Shown: positions 8,407 to 17,917, counted from the first letter of the stretch. The stretch: 64,000 bases of DNA from Burkholderiaceae bacterium (GCA_030157545.1 JAOAUN010000013.1:1-64000), one strand, 5' to 3'. Numbers and translations: made by a program. Notes: generated by a model from the letters alone, not told the origin.

Positions 8407-9066
8407 CTAAGGTTGCAGCCTTTGCCGTTGCCAGTGGCCATCCTCTTTTTTTGTGTAGAGCACCCTGTCATGCAGACGTGAACTGCGTCCTTGCCAAAAT
8501 TCAATGACATCCGGCGTCAGCCGGTAGCCTCCCCAGTGCGCTGGGCGAAGTGGCTGGTCACCATGCTGTTGGCTGGCCTCTTCGAATTTTTTCTCCAGAA
8601 GCTCACGGCTGGCAATGCCCTGACTCTGGTCGGACGCTATCGCACCGAGCCGGCTTTTCAGCGGGCGAATCGCAAAGTAAGCATCGCTTTCAGATGCCGG
8701 TACCCGCTCCACCTTGCCTTCAATGCGCACCTGCCGCTCCAGCTCAACCCAATGAAAGATCAACGCCGCATACGGATTGTGCTGCAGGTCTTGCGCTTTG
8801 CGGCTGGTGTAATTGGTGTACCAGGTGAAGCCGAGCGCATCCATATCTTTGAGCAGCAATATACGAGAAGACGGCCGGCCGTTGCTGCCGACGGTTGCCA
8901 CGCTCATCGCGTTCGGTTCCGGCACTTGTGCTGCGAGAGCCTCTTCAAACCACTTTGCAAATTGCCGGATCGGGTCCGGATCTACGTCGTGTTCGGACAG
9001 TGTGGCGTGGCTGTAATCGCGACGCAGGTCAGCTATGGACATCGTTTTGTTTTCCATTTTGTTCAT
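8407..9066 (-). CDS. pdxH: Pyridoxamine 5'-phosphate oxidase
   Basis: This FMN enzyme oxidises pyridoxine or pyridoxamine 5'-phosphate to pyridoxal phosphate. Seen are [35 protein letters not shown] (FMN/PLP contacts), [17 protein letters not shown] and the C-terminal [12 protein letters not shown], in a 219-residue protein, the usual size. ATG 9066 overlaps the stop of the MFS gene (TGATG), implying translational coupling; ATG 9054 is also possible. In the same transcript as the transporter. Confidence 0.94.
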   Translation of the reverse strand: MNKMENKTMSIADLRRDYSHATLSEHDVDPDPIRQFAKWFEEALAAQVPEPNAMSVATVGSNGRPSSRILLLKDMDALGFTWYTNYTSRKAQDLQHNPYAALIFHWVELERQVRIEGKVERVPASESDAYFAIRPLKSRLGAIASDQSQGIASRELLEKKFEEASQQHGDQPLRPAHWGGYRLTPDVIEFWQGRSSRLHDRVLYTKKEDGHWQRQRLQP

Positions 9067-10259
9067 CAATGCAGTTCAATTTTTTGCCGTGATTGTTTGA
9101 GCGCCAGCGGCACGCCAAAAGCAATGAGCAAGGCCAGCGCCCAGAACACAACATACAGCCCCAGTGCCGTGCCTGCAGCGCCGAACGCCAGCGGCAGTAA
9201 TACTGCGCTCGCATTGCCTATGGTAGCGCGAATGCCGATGGCTTCGGCGCCGCGTCCTGCCGGTGCCCACTGGTGCAGCAGCGCCAGCACGTTCGGCTGA
9301 CCGGTGCCAAGTGCCAGTCCCAGTCCGGCCGCCACCGCTGCCATTGCCAATGGATGCTGCATGAATGGCATGGCCACATAGCACAGCGTTGCAGCGGCGA
9401 GTGCACCGGACAAGATTTGCCATTCATGATAACGGCGCGTGATCTGCGGCATTGCCAGCCTGACGGTGAAGGTGGCGGCTGAAAAGCTTGCCAGGATCAT
9501 GCCGATGGTGGACGCTGAAAATCCTAATTGCGAACCCCGTACCGGTGTCACGAAGGTGAACAAATCCCACGCCGCAGCCAGCAGGATGCCGACGACATAG
9601 ATGCGGCGCAAATCCGAATTGCGCAATAACTGCAGCGGACTGCCCGTGCCGGCTACATGCGCTTTGTGCTGCAGCGGGATGGCCGCAAGCGCGCCGCTGG
9701 CTGCAATGCAAAAGGCCGTCAGCGTAAAGCCGGCGCAGACCCAGTAGGCAACCGTATAGTGGCTGTGGTCGATCACGAAGCCGGCAATCAGCGGACCGGT
9801 GAAGGACGACACTGAAAATCCCAGCGAGAGCTTGCTGAAACTGGCGGCACGCTGGTCTGGTAAAGACAGTGCGCCTACGGCATGCTGCGCGCTGATGAAA
9901 ATCGCCATGAAGCCGGTGCCGATCAGGATCGCAGACAGATACAGAGTGCTGAGACCTTGCACCAGTGCTGCCAGCATTACGCCGGTAGAGGCCAGCAAAC
10001 AGCCACCCATCATTGGCTTGCGAACGCCAATGCGGTCGATCATGCGACCCATGGGCACGGCCAGCAGCATCGGGAACAGCGCGAACAAGGCAATCAGCGA
10101 GCCAACCGTGAAGGTCGACGCCTGCAGCGAGATCGCGTAGAGCGCAGTCGTGACACGCGCCGCGCCGAGGGCGACATGCGCAGTCACGGCAACGGCAATC
10201 AGGCCAAATAAGGGAGAAAAGGGCAGCACGGTGGCGTGGGGTTTGCCAAAATTTTTCAA
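9066..10259 (-). CDS. MFS transporter
   Basis: A 397-residue protein with about 12 membrane segments in two halves. The loop between helices 2 and 3 reads [17 protein letters not shown], the classical MFS motif A variant, and the second half repeats the pattern. Substrate cannot be told; many relatives are drug-efflux-like. The frame opens with a TTG at 10259 that lacks a convincing ribosome binding site, and GTG 10229 (VLPFSPLFG) is an alternative that keeps the first helix. It is divergent from tcdA (51 bases) and coupled to pdxH downstream, though I know no functional link to B6 metabolism. Confidence 0.85.
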   Translation of the reverse strand: MKNFGKPHATVLPFSPLFGLIAVAVTAHVALGAARVTTALYAISLQASTFTVGSLIALFALFPMLLAVPMGRMIDRIGVRKPMMGGCLLASTGVMLAALVQGLSTLYLSAILIGTGFMAIFISAQHAVGALSLPDQRAASFSKLSLGFSVSSFTGPLIAGFVIDHSHYTVAYWVCAGFTLTAFCIAASGALAAIPLQHKAHVAGTGSPLQLLRNSDLRRIYVVGILLAAAWDLFTFVTPVRGSQLGFSASTIGMILASFSAATFTVRLAMPQITRRYHEWQILSGALAAATLCYVAMPFMQHPLAMAAVAAGLGLALGTGQPNVLALLHQWAPAGRGAEAIGIRATIGNASAVLLPLAFGAAGTALGLYVVFWALALLIAFGVPLALKQSRQKIELH

Positions 10260-10310
10260 GAATCTTCAGTTTAGAGGAATTGCTGCATTGCCGTCCGTTA
10301 AAATGACGGT

Positions 10311-11177
10311 ATGGCTGATGCACTCTCCACTTTGTTGAATGATCAAATTGACAGCGCCGATATCGATTTCGAGCGGCGCTTTGGCGGAATCGCGCGCCTG
10401 TACGGCGATGCTGCGCTGGCGCGTTTCCGGCGCGCGCATGTTTGTGTGATTGGTGTCGGCGGCGTCGGTTCCTGGGCCGTCGAAGGACTCGCACGCAGCG
10501 CCATCGGGCAGATCACGATGATTGATCTCGACAATCTCGCTGAATCCAATATCAATCGCCAGATCCATGCGCTGTCCGATACGCTCGGTCAGGCGAAAGT
10601 CACCGCACTGGCCGAACGCATCGCGCAAATCAATCCGACCTGCGTGGTGACCGAGATAGAAGAATTTATTGACGCTGACAATCTGGCGCAGATGCTGCCG
10701 GCCGGTCGTTTTGATTATGTCATTGATGCGATTGACAACGTGCGCGCCAAGACCGCCGTGATTGCGTATTGCCGTGACAAGAAAATACCGCTAGTGACGA
10801 TCGGCAGCGCAGGCGGGCAGATCGACCCCACACGCATCGCGATTTGCGATTTGTGCCGCACCGAACAGGAACCCTTGCTTGCCAAGGTTCGCAAGCGCTT
10901 GCGTGCATTGCACGGCTTCCCGCGCGGTACCAAAAATAAATTCGGCATTGATGCCGTGTATTCAACCGAGCCTTTGCGGTTTCCCGAACTGTGCGTGACT
11001 GACGATGAAGCCTCCGGCATCACCGGTCTGAATTGCGCCGGCTTTGGTTCGGCAATTGTCGTCACCGCCAGCTTTGGCCTGGTGGCAGCCGGCCATGTGC
11101 TGCAAAAGCTGGCGCTGGCCGCTACGGCAGAGTCCTCTGCGCCAGAACATGATACTGCGGCCCCTGTGACGAGCTGA
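10311..11177 (+). CDS. tcdA: tRNA threonylcarbamoyladenosine dehydratase
   Basis: TcdA (CsdL/YgdL) converts t6A37 of tRNA to the cyclic ct6A form using ATP. It is an E1/MoeB-type adenylating enzyme of 288 residues. The nucleotide-binding loop GVGGVGSWAVEGLARS lies at about 48-63 and is followed by IDLDNLAESNINRQIHAL; GTKNKFGIDAVYSTEP is typical of this subfamily, and unlike MoeB it lacks paired zinc CxxC motifs. It fits with tsaC at the start of the window. Its 3' end overlaps thpR by 56 bases on the other strand. Confidence 0.92.
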   Translation: MADALSTLLNDQIDSADIDFERRFGGIARLYGDAALARFRRAHVCVIGVGGVGSWAVEGLARSAIGQITMIDLDNLAESNINRQIHALSDTLGQAKVTALAERIAQINPTCVVTEIEEFIDADNLAQMLPAGRFDYVIDAIDNVRAKTAVIAYCRDKKIPLVTIGSAGGQIDPTRIAICDLCRTEQEPLLAKVRKRLRALHGFPRGTKNKFGIDAVYSTEPLRFPELCVTDDEASGITGLNCAGFGSAIVVTASFGLVAAGHVLQKLALAATAESSAPEHDTAAPVTS

Positions 11178-11643
11178 CCGACTGCAGCAACGCCATTTCT
11201 GTTGCTTCCCACCTGATAGCCTGTATCTCTGCCGCCAAAGGTGGTGGTGCATCGCGCGTGAGTGTGATGTGCGGCCTGAATCCTGCGATTGGCTTCAATT
11301 GGATTTGCGCTTTTTCCAGTGCAAGCATTAAATCGCTTTGCAAAGTAAACAGTGCCGCCGGTGCCGCCTTGGGTCCGGCCCACGCAATGCGCGGCTTGCT
11401 GAAATAATCAAGACGATCAATGTCTATCTGCAAGCGCTGCAGCGGTAGCTGTTGCAAAATTTCTTCCAGTATCGGCAACAGCGTGTGCGGCTGATTGCCC
11501 AAAAATGCCAGCGTCAGATGCAGATTTTCCGCACGCATCTTGCGACCGCTGACTTGCTGCTGCAATGCGGCCAGCTTCATGCGCGTGGGTTCATCGGGCC
11601 ACAGCGCATAAAACAGGCGCAGCTTGTCAGCGCCGGCAGTCAT
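11122..11643 (-). CDS. thpR: RNA 2',3'-cyclic phosphodiesterase (2H family)
   Basis: The 173-residue protein has the two HxT motifs of the 2H phosphoesterases, LHLTLAFLG (His42) and PHITLTRD (His125), and the start LRLFYALWPDEPTRMKLA typical of ThpR/LigT. These enzymes hydrolyse 2',3'-cyclic phosphodiester ends of RNA and were first seen as 2'-5' RNA ligases. ATG 11643 is chosen because it sits one base past the stop of the copper ATPase gene and starts just before the domain; the frame upstream lies inside that gene. Convergent overlap with tcdA. Confidence 0.9.
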   Translation of the reverse strand: MTAGADKLRLFYALWPDEPTRMKLAALQQQVSGRKMRAENLHLTLAFLGNQPHTLLPILEEILQQLPLQRLQIDIDRLDYFSKPRIAWAGPKAAPAALFTLQSDLMLALEKAQIQLKPIAGFRPHITLTRDAPPPLAAEIQAIRWEATEMALLQSVSSSQGPQYHVLAQRTLP

Positions 11644-11644
11644 G

Positions 11645-14035
11645 CTAAAACTTGATGCTGCGCAGCCGTAGTGCGTTCGCAATGACCGATACCGACGACA
11701 AACTCATTGCAGCGCTTGCAATCATCGGCGACAACAGAATGCCGAACCATGGAAATAAAATGCCAGCCGCAACCGGCACGCCGACGAAGTTGTAAATGAA
11801 AGCAAAGAACAAATTTTGCCTTATGTTGCTCATGGTCGAGCGTGACAACTGGCGCGCTTTGACGATGCCGCGCAGATCACCTTTGACCAGCACGATACGC
11901 GCACTGTTCATTGCAATGTCAGTTCCCGTACCCATGGCAATGCCGACACTGGCTTCTACCAGCGCAGGCGCATCATTGATGCCGTCGCCAGCCATCGCCA
12001 CAATCCGTCCTTGTTGCTGCAGCAGCTGCACGTGACGATGCTTATCTGCCGGCAGCACCTCGGCGTGCACTTCATCAATGCCCAGTTTGCGCGCGACGGC
12101 ATTGGCCGTGATCGCATTGTCGCCAGTGAGCATCACAACCCGTACACCAGATGCCTGCAGTGCTTGTATTGCAGCAGCGCTGCCTTCTTTGACAGGATCG
12201 GCAACGCTGATGAAGCCTGCAAGTCTCGTTCCGATCGCCACAAACATGACCGTCTTGCCTTCGGCGCGCAAGCTATCCGCTTGTTCCTGCAGCACGTCGG
12301 TGGCGATGCCGGATTCTTGCAACAGCAATGCATTTCCCAGCAGTACAGGATGACCATCAATTTCGCCGCGCACCCCCTTGCCGGTGACGGACGCAAATTT
12401 TTCAACTGGCGGCACGGACAAGCCTTGCGCACGAACATGCGCGAGTATGGCTTGCGCCAGCGGATGCTCGCTCATCTTTTCAAGTGATGCTGCCAGCACC
12501 AATACATCGGCACGCGCGAACCCTTCAGTGGCAATGATTTGCTGCACTTGCGGCGCCCCTTCAGTTATCGTGCCGGTCTTGTCTATGACCAGCGTATCGA
12601 CTTTTTCCATCAGCTCCAGCGCTTCCGCGTCTTTGATTAGCACGCCTTCATGTGCGCCACGACCGATGCCGACCATGATTGAGATAGGCGTGGCCAGACC
12701 GAGTGCGCAAGGGCACGCAATAATCAGCACCGAGACAGCAGCGAGCATGCCATTGGCCAGCGCTGGTGACGGACCAAATGCAGACCATGCAATAAATGCC
12801 AGCACGGCAATGCCGATGACAGCAGGCACAAACCAACCCGACACTTTGTCGGCCAGTTTTTGTATCGGCGCGCGCGAGCGGCCTGCCTGATTCACGAGTT
12901 GTACGATTTGCGCCAGTAGCGTATCGCCGCCGATTTTTTCAGCACGCAAAATAAACGAACCCGTCTGGTTCACCGTACCGGCAACAGCTTTGCTGCCCGC
13001 CTGTTTTTGCGCCGGCATCGGTTCACCGGTAATCATCGATTCATCGACAGTGGAATGCCCTTCGCTGACGACACCATCGACAGGAATATTCGCGCCGGGT
13101 TTTACGCGCAGCATGTCGCCGATGCGTACCTTGTCGAGTGAAATTTCTTCTTCACCGCCATCTGCCTTGATGCGCAGAGCAGTAGCCGGCGTCAGCGCCA
13201 GCAAGTCTTTGACTGCTGCATTGGTACGCGAGCGCGCACGCAATTCCAGCACCTGACCCAGCAGCACCAGTGTGACAATCACGGCGGCTGCTTCAAAGTA
13301 CAGCGGTGCCATACCATCCATCTTGAAAGCTGCCGGCAGCATGTCGGGAAACAGCAGGCTGACCGCGCTCAACAGCCACGCCGCCATCACGCCTATGCCG
13401 ATGAGGCTGAACATATTCAGGTTGCGGGTCTTGAACGACTGCACGGCGCGCTGCAAAAACGGCAGGCCGAACCAAAGCACGACCGGTGTCGCTAGCACAC
13501 CCTGCAACCAGCTGTTGGTTTGATGGCCCAGCCATGCGCCGGCGTGAATCCCGACAAACTCTCCCATCGTCAGCAACAGCAGCGGCAAGGACAGCACCAG
13601 GCTCATCCAGAAGCGGCGTGTCATATCGTCGAGTTCGGTGGTGTCTTCGTCGGCTGTCGCATGAAGAGGTTCGAGCGCCATGCCGCAGATGGGGCAAGTG
13701 CCGGGACCAACCTGCTGAATTTCCGGATCCATAGGGCAGGTGAAAACCGCATCGGCTGCGACCGGCGGCGCTATGTAACTCGACGGTTCCAGATAGCGCT
13801 GTGGATCAGCGGTGAATTTGGCGACGCATCCTTTACTGCAGAAGTAGTAAACGGTGCCGTCATGGGTGGCCATTTTTTCCGGGTTGGCGGCGGCTTTCAT
13901 GCCGCACACCGGATCAGTGTAAGGCTTGTCTTCCGGCTTCTTTTCCGCGCTCGAGTGCTCATGCGGATGGGCGTTGTCGCAGCAACTTGAAGCGGCAGGT
14001 TTCGACACGGGGCGGCGCAGCTCTTGCGATTTCAT
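11645..14035 (-). CDS. copA: Copper-translocating P1B-type ATPase with YHS and heavy-metal-binding domains
   Basis: A 796-residue membrane pump. The N-terminus is Cys/His-rich (SSCCDNAHPHEHSS), followed by a YHS domain (40-83, DPVCGMK ... YYFCSKGCVAKF) and a heavy-metal-binding domain (97-123, FTCPMDPEIQQVGPGTCPICGM) instead of classical CxxC ferredoxin-like domains. The membrane motif CPCALGLATP (441-450) marks Cu+/Ag+ transport. The phosphorylation site DKTGTITEG is at 485, with SEHPLAQAI, MLTGDNA and AGDGINDAPAL after it. It should export monovalent copper from the cytosol. The possible CueR-type operator upstream is listed separately; no cueR gene is nearby. thpR follows one base after the stop. 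Confidence 0.92.
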   Translation of the reverse strand: MKSQELRRPVSKPAASSCCDNAHPHEHSSAEKKPEDKPYTDPVCGMKAAANPEKMATHDGTVYYFCSKGCVAKFTADPQRYLEPSSYIAPPVAADAVFTCPMDPEIQQVGPGTCPICGMALEPLHATADEDTTELDDMTRRFWMSLVLSLPLLLLTMGEFVGIHAGAWLGHQTNSWLQGVLATPVVLWFGLPFLQRAVQSFKTRNLNMFSLIGIGVMAAWLLSAVSLLFPDMLPAAFKMDGMAPLYFEAAAVIVTLVLLGQVLELRARSRTNAAVKDLLALTPATALRIKADGGEEEISLDKVRIGDMLRVKPGANIPVDGVVSEGHSTVDESMITGEPMPAQKQAGSKAVAGTVNQTGSFILRAEKIGGDTLLAQIVQLVNQAGRSRAPIQKLADKVSGWFVPAVIGIAVLAFIAWSAFGPSPALANGMLAAVSVLIIACPCALGLATPISIMVGIGRGAHEGVLIKDAEALELMEKVDTLVIDKTGTITEGAPQVQQIIATEGFARADVLVLAASLEKMSEHPLAQAILAHVRAQGLSVPPVEKFASVTGKGVRGEIDGHPVLLGNALLLQESGIATDVLQEQADSLRAEGKTVMFVAIGTRLAGFISVADPVKEGSAAAIQALQASGVRVVMLTGDNAITANAVARKLGIDEVHAEVLPADKHRHVQLLQQQGRIVAMAGDGINDAPALVEASVGIAMGTGTDIAMNSARIVLVKGDLRGIVKARQLSRSTMSNIRQNLFFAFIYNFVGVPVAAGILFPWFGILLSPMIASAAMSLSSVSVIANALRLRSIKF

Positions 14036-14518
14036 ACGTTAATCCTGTTTTGTAAGTCGGTCAGTGTCAGGTACTAGCGCACAGGATAAACCTTGCTTGG
14101 AGCAACTGCTTACTACTTTGCTAGCAATCGATTTATTCAAGGATTAATCCGGCTGATAAACGATTCACGGGATTGAAGTTTCCATAAGTAAATTATTTTA
14201 TAAAATGAAAATTATCTTATCAAATTAGACACTTAAATGGCATTTAAGTTAGCGTTTACTATCATATATATCCATATTCGACATAATTGTGTTGCTATAA
14301 ATACAAATACAGATAGTGCATTTGTACTATTTCGTTTGGTAACTGTGATCCCTACACTGCAATCAATGACAAAGAAACAACATTTGTCAGGAGGTCGGGA
14401 GGTAGGCAGCAGTCTTGTCCCGAACAGCTGAGCGTCTTGATTACGCCCCAGTCCTTGGAAATCAAGGAAAAAGCGTGAATAGACATAAACGTTTTCTTAT
14501 TTTAAGTGGAGCTGACAA
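14036..14518. other. AT-rich intergenic region with structured flp leader
   Basis: This 483-base region separates the leftward copper ATPase gene from the rightward pilin gene. About 14150-14340 is very AT-rich. Nearer the pilin two short hairpins are visible: TCGGGA (14395-14400) with TCCCGA (14418-14423), and TCCTTG (14452-14457) with CAAGGA (14463-14468). GGAG at 14507-14510 is the pilin ribosome binding site. A small open frame at 14237-14431 has no coding features. I found no convincing sigma-70 or sigma-54 promoter pair. Confidence 0.45.
14083..14110 (-). promoter_or_regulatory. Possible CueR-type metal-responsive operator
   Basis: On the minus strand, 48 bases before the copper ATPase ATG, lies GTTGCTCCAAGCAAGGTTTATCCT. 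The right half AAGGTTTATCCT matches the region around the -10 of CueR/MerR-type promoters, and TTGCTCCAAGCAA is a short dyad. The left half-site is poor and I find no -35 at 19 bases, so this is a suggestion only. Confidence 0.3.
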
Positions 14519-14704
14519 ATGAAATATCTAGCTAACAAAGTACAACAATTTTTTGCGGATGAGCAGGGTGCCACAGCAGTTGAATATGGCTTGATGGTCG
14601 CGCTCATCGCTGCGGTCATTGTTACCGTCGTCTTGTCAATCGGTACCAAGCTCAATACTGCCTTCACCAAGGTAGAGACAGCTCTAACTTCCGCAGCCAG
14701 TTAA
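14519..14704 (+). CDS. flp: Flp-type major pilin
   Basis: A 61-residue class IVb prepilin that polymerises into Tad pili for surface attachment. The leader ends at Gly17 and the mature protein starts ATAVEYGLMVALIAAV, with the conserved Glu at +5 and Tyr at +6, followed by a single hydrophobic segment. The prepilin peptidase encoded next should cut it. A strong terminator follows the stop, so the pilin probably has its own abundant short transcript, with the assembly genes reached by read-through or a separate promoter. Confidence 0.95.
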   Translation: MKYLANKVQQFFADEQGATAVEYGLMVALIAAVIVTVVLSIGTKLNTAFTKVETALTSAAS

Positions 14705-14714
14705 TTGGCTATGC

Positions 14715-14749
14715 AAGCATTCCGGAAGCGCGTTCCGGAATGCTTTTTT
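14715..14749 (+). terminator. Rho-independent terminator after flp
   Basis: A perfect 13-base-pair stem (AAGCATTCCGGAA, 14715-14727, with TTCCGGAATGCTT, 14733-14745) and a 5-base loop is followed by a run of T. It lies 11 bases after the pilin stop and before the prepilin peptidase gene, so it should limit transcription into the assembly genes. Confidence 0.92.
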
Positions 14750-14789
14750 CAGACCATCAATCAGGTGAGTTGAAAGGATTGGAGCCAGC

Positions 14790-15341
14790 ATGCATTTATT
14801 CTCAACCACAGCCGCATCAATGACCACGATGACAGGTCTGATTATTACGGTTCTGCTGGCTGCATGGTGCGACTTGTCTTCCTGGCGTATTCCGAATCGT
14901 CTGCTGGCAGCCAGTGCATCCGCTGCCATCGTGCTGGCACTCTTTTCTCCGGACGGTATAGGCTTCAGCGCCTGTCTGGCCGGAGGGCTTACCGGGTTTC
15001 TGTTGTTCCTGCCAATTTACATAGCAGGCGGCACTGCCGCTGGTGACGTCAAGCTGATGGCGACACTGGGCATGTTCGCCGGTCCCTTGCTTGCAATCGA
15101 TCTCGCGCTGATGATTTTTCTGGTCGGTGGTGTCTGGTCGCTTTGCTTTCTGCTTTTGCAGACGCCGCAGTTTCAATTGTTGTTCCTGAGCCTGAAGCTC
15201 AAATCCGGTTCTAAAAAAATTCAAATGATGAATTCGCCGTCACCCATAGTGACGGCAGATGGAAAAAGCAGGGCAATGATTCCGTATGGGCCAGTCATCG
15301 CAATTGGAACTATTGGTGCGCTGCTGATGACTTCGCTCTAG
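14790..15341 (+). CDS. tadV: Prepilin peptidase of the Tad system (A24 family)
   Basis: A 183-residue polytopic membrane aspartic peptidase (also called cpaA) that cleaves Flp and TadE-type pseudopilin leaders at the cytoplasmic membrane face. The two catalytic aspartates are in AAWCDLSSWRIPN (Asp28) and AAGDVKLMATLG (Asp86), the second matching the GxGD-type motif as AAGD. It lacks the N-methylation domain of PilD, as expected for the short Tad form. It is the first gene after the flp terminator, and cpaB follows. Confidence 0.92.
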   Translation: MHLFSTTAASMTTMTGLIITVLLAAWCDLSSWRIPNRLLAASASAAIVLALFSPDGIGFSACLAGGLTGFLLFLPIYIAGGTAAGDVKLMATLGMFAGPLLAIDLALMIFLVGGVWSLCFLLLQTPQFQLLFLSLKLKSGSKKIQMMNSPSPIVTADGKSRAMIPYGPVIAIGTIGALLMTSL

Positions 15342-15398
15342 TTAAAAAAAGAGGGCAATGCCCTTACGTTGACCCATCACACCGCAGCTGGAGACGAC

Positions 15399-16310
15399 AT
15401 GAAAAATACTCGAACTATATTGGTGCTGGCTGTTGCTATCTTGTCGGGGCTGGCGGCAGTGCTGCTGGCATCACGATGGCTCACACAGCAATCCAATAAT
15501 GGCGTCGCCCATGTCGTCGTTGCCAATACCGATATCAGTCTAGGCCAGCGCCTGACGCCAGAATTGTTCAAGCTGGTTGACTGGCCAGCCAGCAGCACAC
15601 CGCCCGGTGCCTTCACTGACATCTCCTTGCTGGACGGGCGTGTCGTCAAAACCAGCCTGATGCGCGGTGAGCCTGTATTCGAAGGCAAGCTGGCGCCGAT
15701 TGGCACCAAGGGTGGACTGTCGGCTGTGATAGGCGAGGGACGACGCGCCATCACAGTGCGCGTCAATGATGTGATTGGCGTTGCCGGCTTCGCCTTGCCG
15801 GGAAATTTTGTCGACATCATCGTCAACACGCAAAGAGAAGGCGAACGCAATGGCAGCACCGACCAGAACATTTCCAAGATCGTACTCGAACGCATCCTGG
15901 TGCTGGCTGTTGCGCAAGAAGCCGGGCGCGATGAAACCAAGCCACGCGTAGTCAACGCCGTCACACTTGAAGTCACACCCGATCAGGCAGAAAAACTCGA
16001 CCTCGCCCGTAGCGTCGGCACCTTGTCACTGGCGCTGCGCAATCAAATTGATCCACAGCCTGGAACGACGCTGGGTGCGACCAAAACCACACTGCTGAAT
16101 GAAAAAAATGGCGCGATGAAAGTTGCGGCTGTCGCACCGGCTCCAGTCAAGCCGGTCGCTGCCAAAAAAACCGTCAAGCGCGTAAAGAGCATGGCTGCGA
16201 CGGGAAGTAGTCAAGTCGCCAGCGTCGCTTCATCGAAAAAACCAATGCCGGCCGGCGTTGCGTGTATCGGTGTCATCACCGGCGTACACAACTCGCAAGA
16301 ATGCTACTGA
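15399..16310 (+). CDS. cpaB: Flp pilus assembly protein CpaB/RcpC
   Basis: The 303-residue protein starts with one membrane helix (LVLAVAILSGLAAVLLASRW) and continues with the SAF domain of CpaB (VVVANTDISLGQRLTPELFKLVDWP, about 42-110) and the RcpC region (GRRAITVRVNDVIGVAGFALPGNFVDI). It is thought to sit in the periplasm with the secretin. ATG 15399 follows GGAG at 15389-15392 and is preferred to the earlier 15369. The last 70 residues form an Ala/Lys/Val-rich tail ending in two cysteines, not part of the usual domain. Confidence 0.9.
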   Translation: MKNTRTILVLAVAILSGLAAVLLASRWLTQQSNNGVAHVVVANTDISLGQRLTPELFKLVDWPASSTPPGAFTDISLLDGRVVKTSLMRGEPVFEGKLAPIGTKGGLSAVIGEGRRAITVRVNDVIGVAGFALPGNFVDIIVNTQREGERNGSTDQNISKIVLERILVLAVAQEAGRDETKPRVVNAVTLEVTPDQAEKLDLARSVGTLSLALRNQIDPQPGTTLGATKTTLLNEKNGAMKVAAVAPAPVKPVAAKKTVKRVKSMAATGSSQVASVASSKKPMPAGVACIGVITGVHNSQECY

Positions 16311-16346
16311 TAGCCCGCCATGAACATCCAAAAAAGGGAAACTGCG

Positions 16347-17906
16347 ATGAGATCACAAACGATGAATCGTCCACTACTGGCTGCAAGCCTGAGTTTGATC
16401 TGTGGCCTGGGCTTGGCACAAGGAGCGCCGGAATCTGCGGCAGTCAAGTCGCCGCGCCCGCTTGCCAGCAAGCCAGCGCCCGAACAAGCCACCAGTTTGC
16501 CGGGTCTCACCTGCAATGGTGAAGTGGCGTCGCCCGGGAAACTCACACTTGCAATAGGCAAATCCACCTTGCTGCGTTTGCCAGAAGCTGTGACCAATCG
16601 CACACTGGGCAATCCATCAATTGCACAGGCCATGCTGGTCTCACCGGAGACGCTCTATTTGCTCGGCGTGGAAGTCGGCACCACCAACATGATCTTGCAA
16701 GGCAAGAGCGGTAAGTGCAGTGCCGTCGATGTGGTCGTCACGATGGATCCCGGCGCCTTGCAGGCAACCTACAAGGAACTGATGCCGGAAGAAGCCGATA
16801 TCCGTGTCAGTGCGGCAGCCGATAGTCTGGTCTTGTCAGGCTCGGTTACCGATTCCGTTGCAGCCATGCGCGCAGTTGATCTGGCCACCGCTTTTGTCAG
16901 ACGCCCAGCTGTGATGAACAGCGCAGGTCAGCAGCAAAATATTCCGGGCGCGACAGTCGGCGGCAACCAAATGCAAATGACGGCTGGTATGACCGGTATC
17001 AATACACCTCAGTCACGCATTGTAAATTTGCTTGTCGTCAGCGCCGCACAGCAAGTGATCCTGGAAGTGAAGATCGCCGAAGTCTCCAAGACCCTGCTTG
17101 ACAAGCTTGGGATCGGTGTCAATGGTATTGCCACCTCAGGCCCGTGGTCGCTGAATCTGGCATCGCAATTCCTCACTGGCACACTGGCAGGCAAACTCAC
17201 CCTTGCCAACGGTAATAAATCGATAGCACTCGAGGCCGAGAAAAAAGATGGCCTCATCAAGATACTGGCCGAGCCATCCGTGATGGCTATCAGCGGGCAA
17301 GAAGGTAGTTTTCTTGCCGGCGGCAAGATCCTGATTCCGGTCTCCCAGACTTCTTTGGCGGGCGGTATTCAAGTCACGCTGGAAGAAAAAGAATTTGGTG
17401 TCGGCCTGAAATTCACCCCTACCGTTCTTGCTGGCGGCCGTATCAATTTGCGGGTTGCGCCGGAAGTCTCGGAGCTCTCGCGTGAAGGGGTTGGCATCAC
17501 CGCAGCCGGTGGCAACAATCCTGCGATTTTGCCGCTCATCACCACACGGCGCGCTTCGACGACGGTGCAGTTAGTGGATGGCCAGAGCTTCGCCATCGGT
17601 GGCCTGATCAAGAACAACACGACAGCCAACATCAAAGCCTTTCCGATTCTGGGCGAGCTGCCAATCATCGGTGCGCTATTCCGTAGTACCGACTTCCAGC
17701 AAGACCGAACTGAATTGCTGTTCGTTGTCACCCCGCATCTGGTCAAACCACTGCCGGTTGGCTACAAGCTGCCGACGGATAACTACAAGGAACCTGGTCG
17801 CAGCGAGCTGTTTATTGGTGGGCAGCTCGAAGGTGGCAAGGACAGCAAAGACAACAAAGACAATGGCAAGCAGCAAGACGGTGCTGCCGGTTTCGAACTC
17901 AAGTAA
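16347..17906 (+). CDS. cpaC: Tad secretin (CpaC/RcpA)
   Basis: The outer-membrane pore for the Flp pilus, 519 residues. A signal peptide (LLAASLSLICGLGLAQG) precedes the N-terminal BON/secretin-N region (LTLAIGKSTLLRLPEAVTNRTLGNPSIAQA) and the secretin domain (VILEVKIAEVSKTLLDKLG; VGLKFTPTVLAGGRINLRVAPEVSEL; FAIGGLIKNNTTANIKAFPILGELPIIGALFRS). AAGGGAAA at 16333-16340 supports ATG 16347 over ATG 16320. The C-terminal tail is Lys/Asp-rich (KDSKDNKDNGKQQDG). Its neighbours cpaB and a small lipoprotein are its expected partners. Confidence 0.93.
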   Translation: MRSQTMNRPLLAASLSLICGLGLAQGAPESAAVKSPRPLASKPAPEQATSLPGLTCNGEVASPGKLTLAIGKSTLLRLPEAVTNRTLGNPSIAQAMLVSPETLYLLGVEVGTTNMILQGKSGKCSAVDVVVTMDPGALQATYKELMPEEADIRVSAAADSLVLSGSVTDSVAAMRAVDLATAFVRRPAVMNSAGQQQNIPGATVGGNQMQMTAGMTGINTPQSRIVNLLVVSAAQQVILEVKIAEVSKTLLDKLGIGVNGIATSGPWSLNLASQFLTGTLAGKLTLANGNKSIALEAEKKDGLIKILAEPSVMAISGQEGSFLAGGKILIPVSQTSLAGGIQVTLEEKEFGVGLKFTPTVLAGGRINLRVAPEVSELSREGVGITAAGGNNPAILPLITTRRASTTVQLVDGQSFAIGGLIKNNTTANIKAFPILGELPIIGALFRSTDFQQDRTELLFVVTPHLVKPLPVGYKLPTDNYKEPGRSELFIGGQLEGGKDSKDNKDNGKQQDGAAGFELK

Positions 17907-17917
17907 GGGGAAACAGC

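Noticed and set aside
9424..10494. 356-residue minus-strand frame across the MFS gene and tcdA
   Set aside because: Arg/Cys-rich nonsense composition; shadows of two well-supported genes.
14237..14431. 64-residue open frame in the flp leader region
   Set aside because: Low-complexity AT-rich stretch, no ribosome binding site and no recognisable domain.
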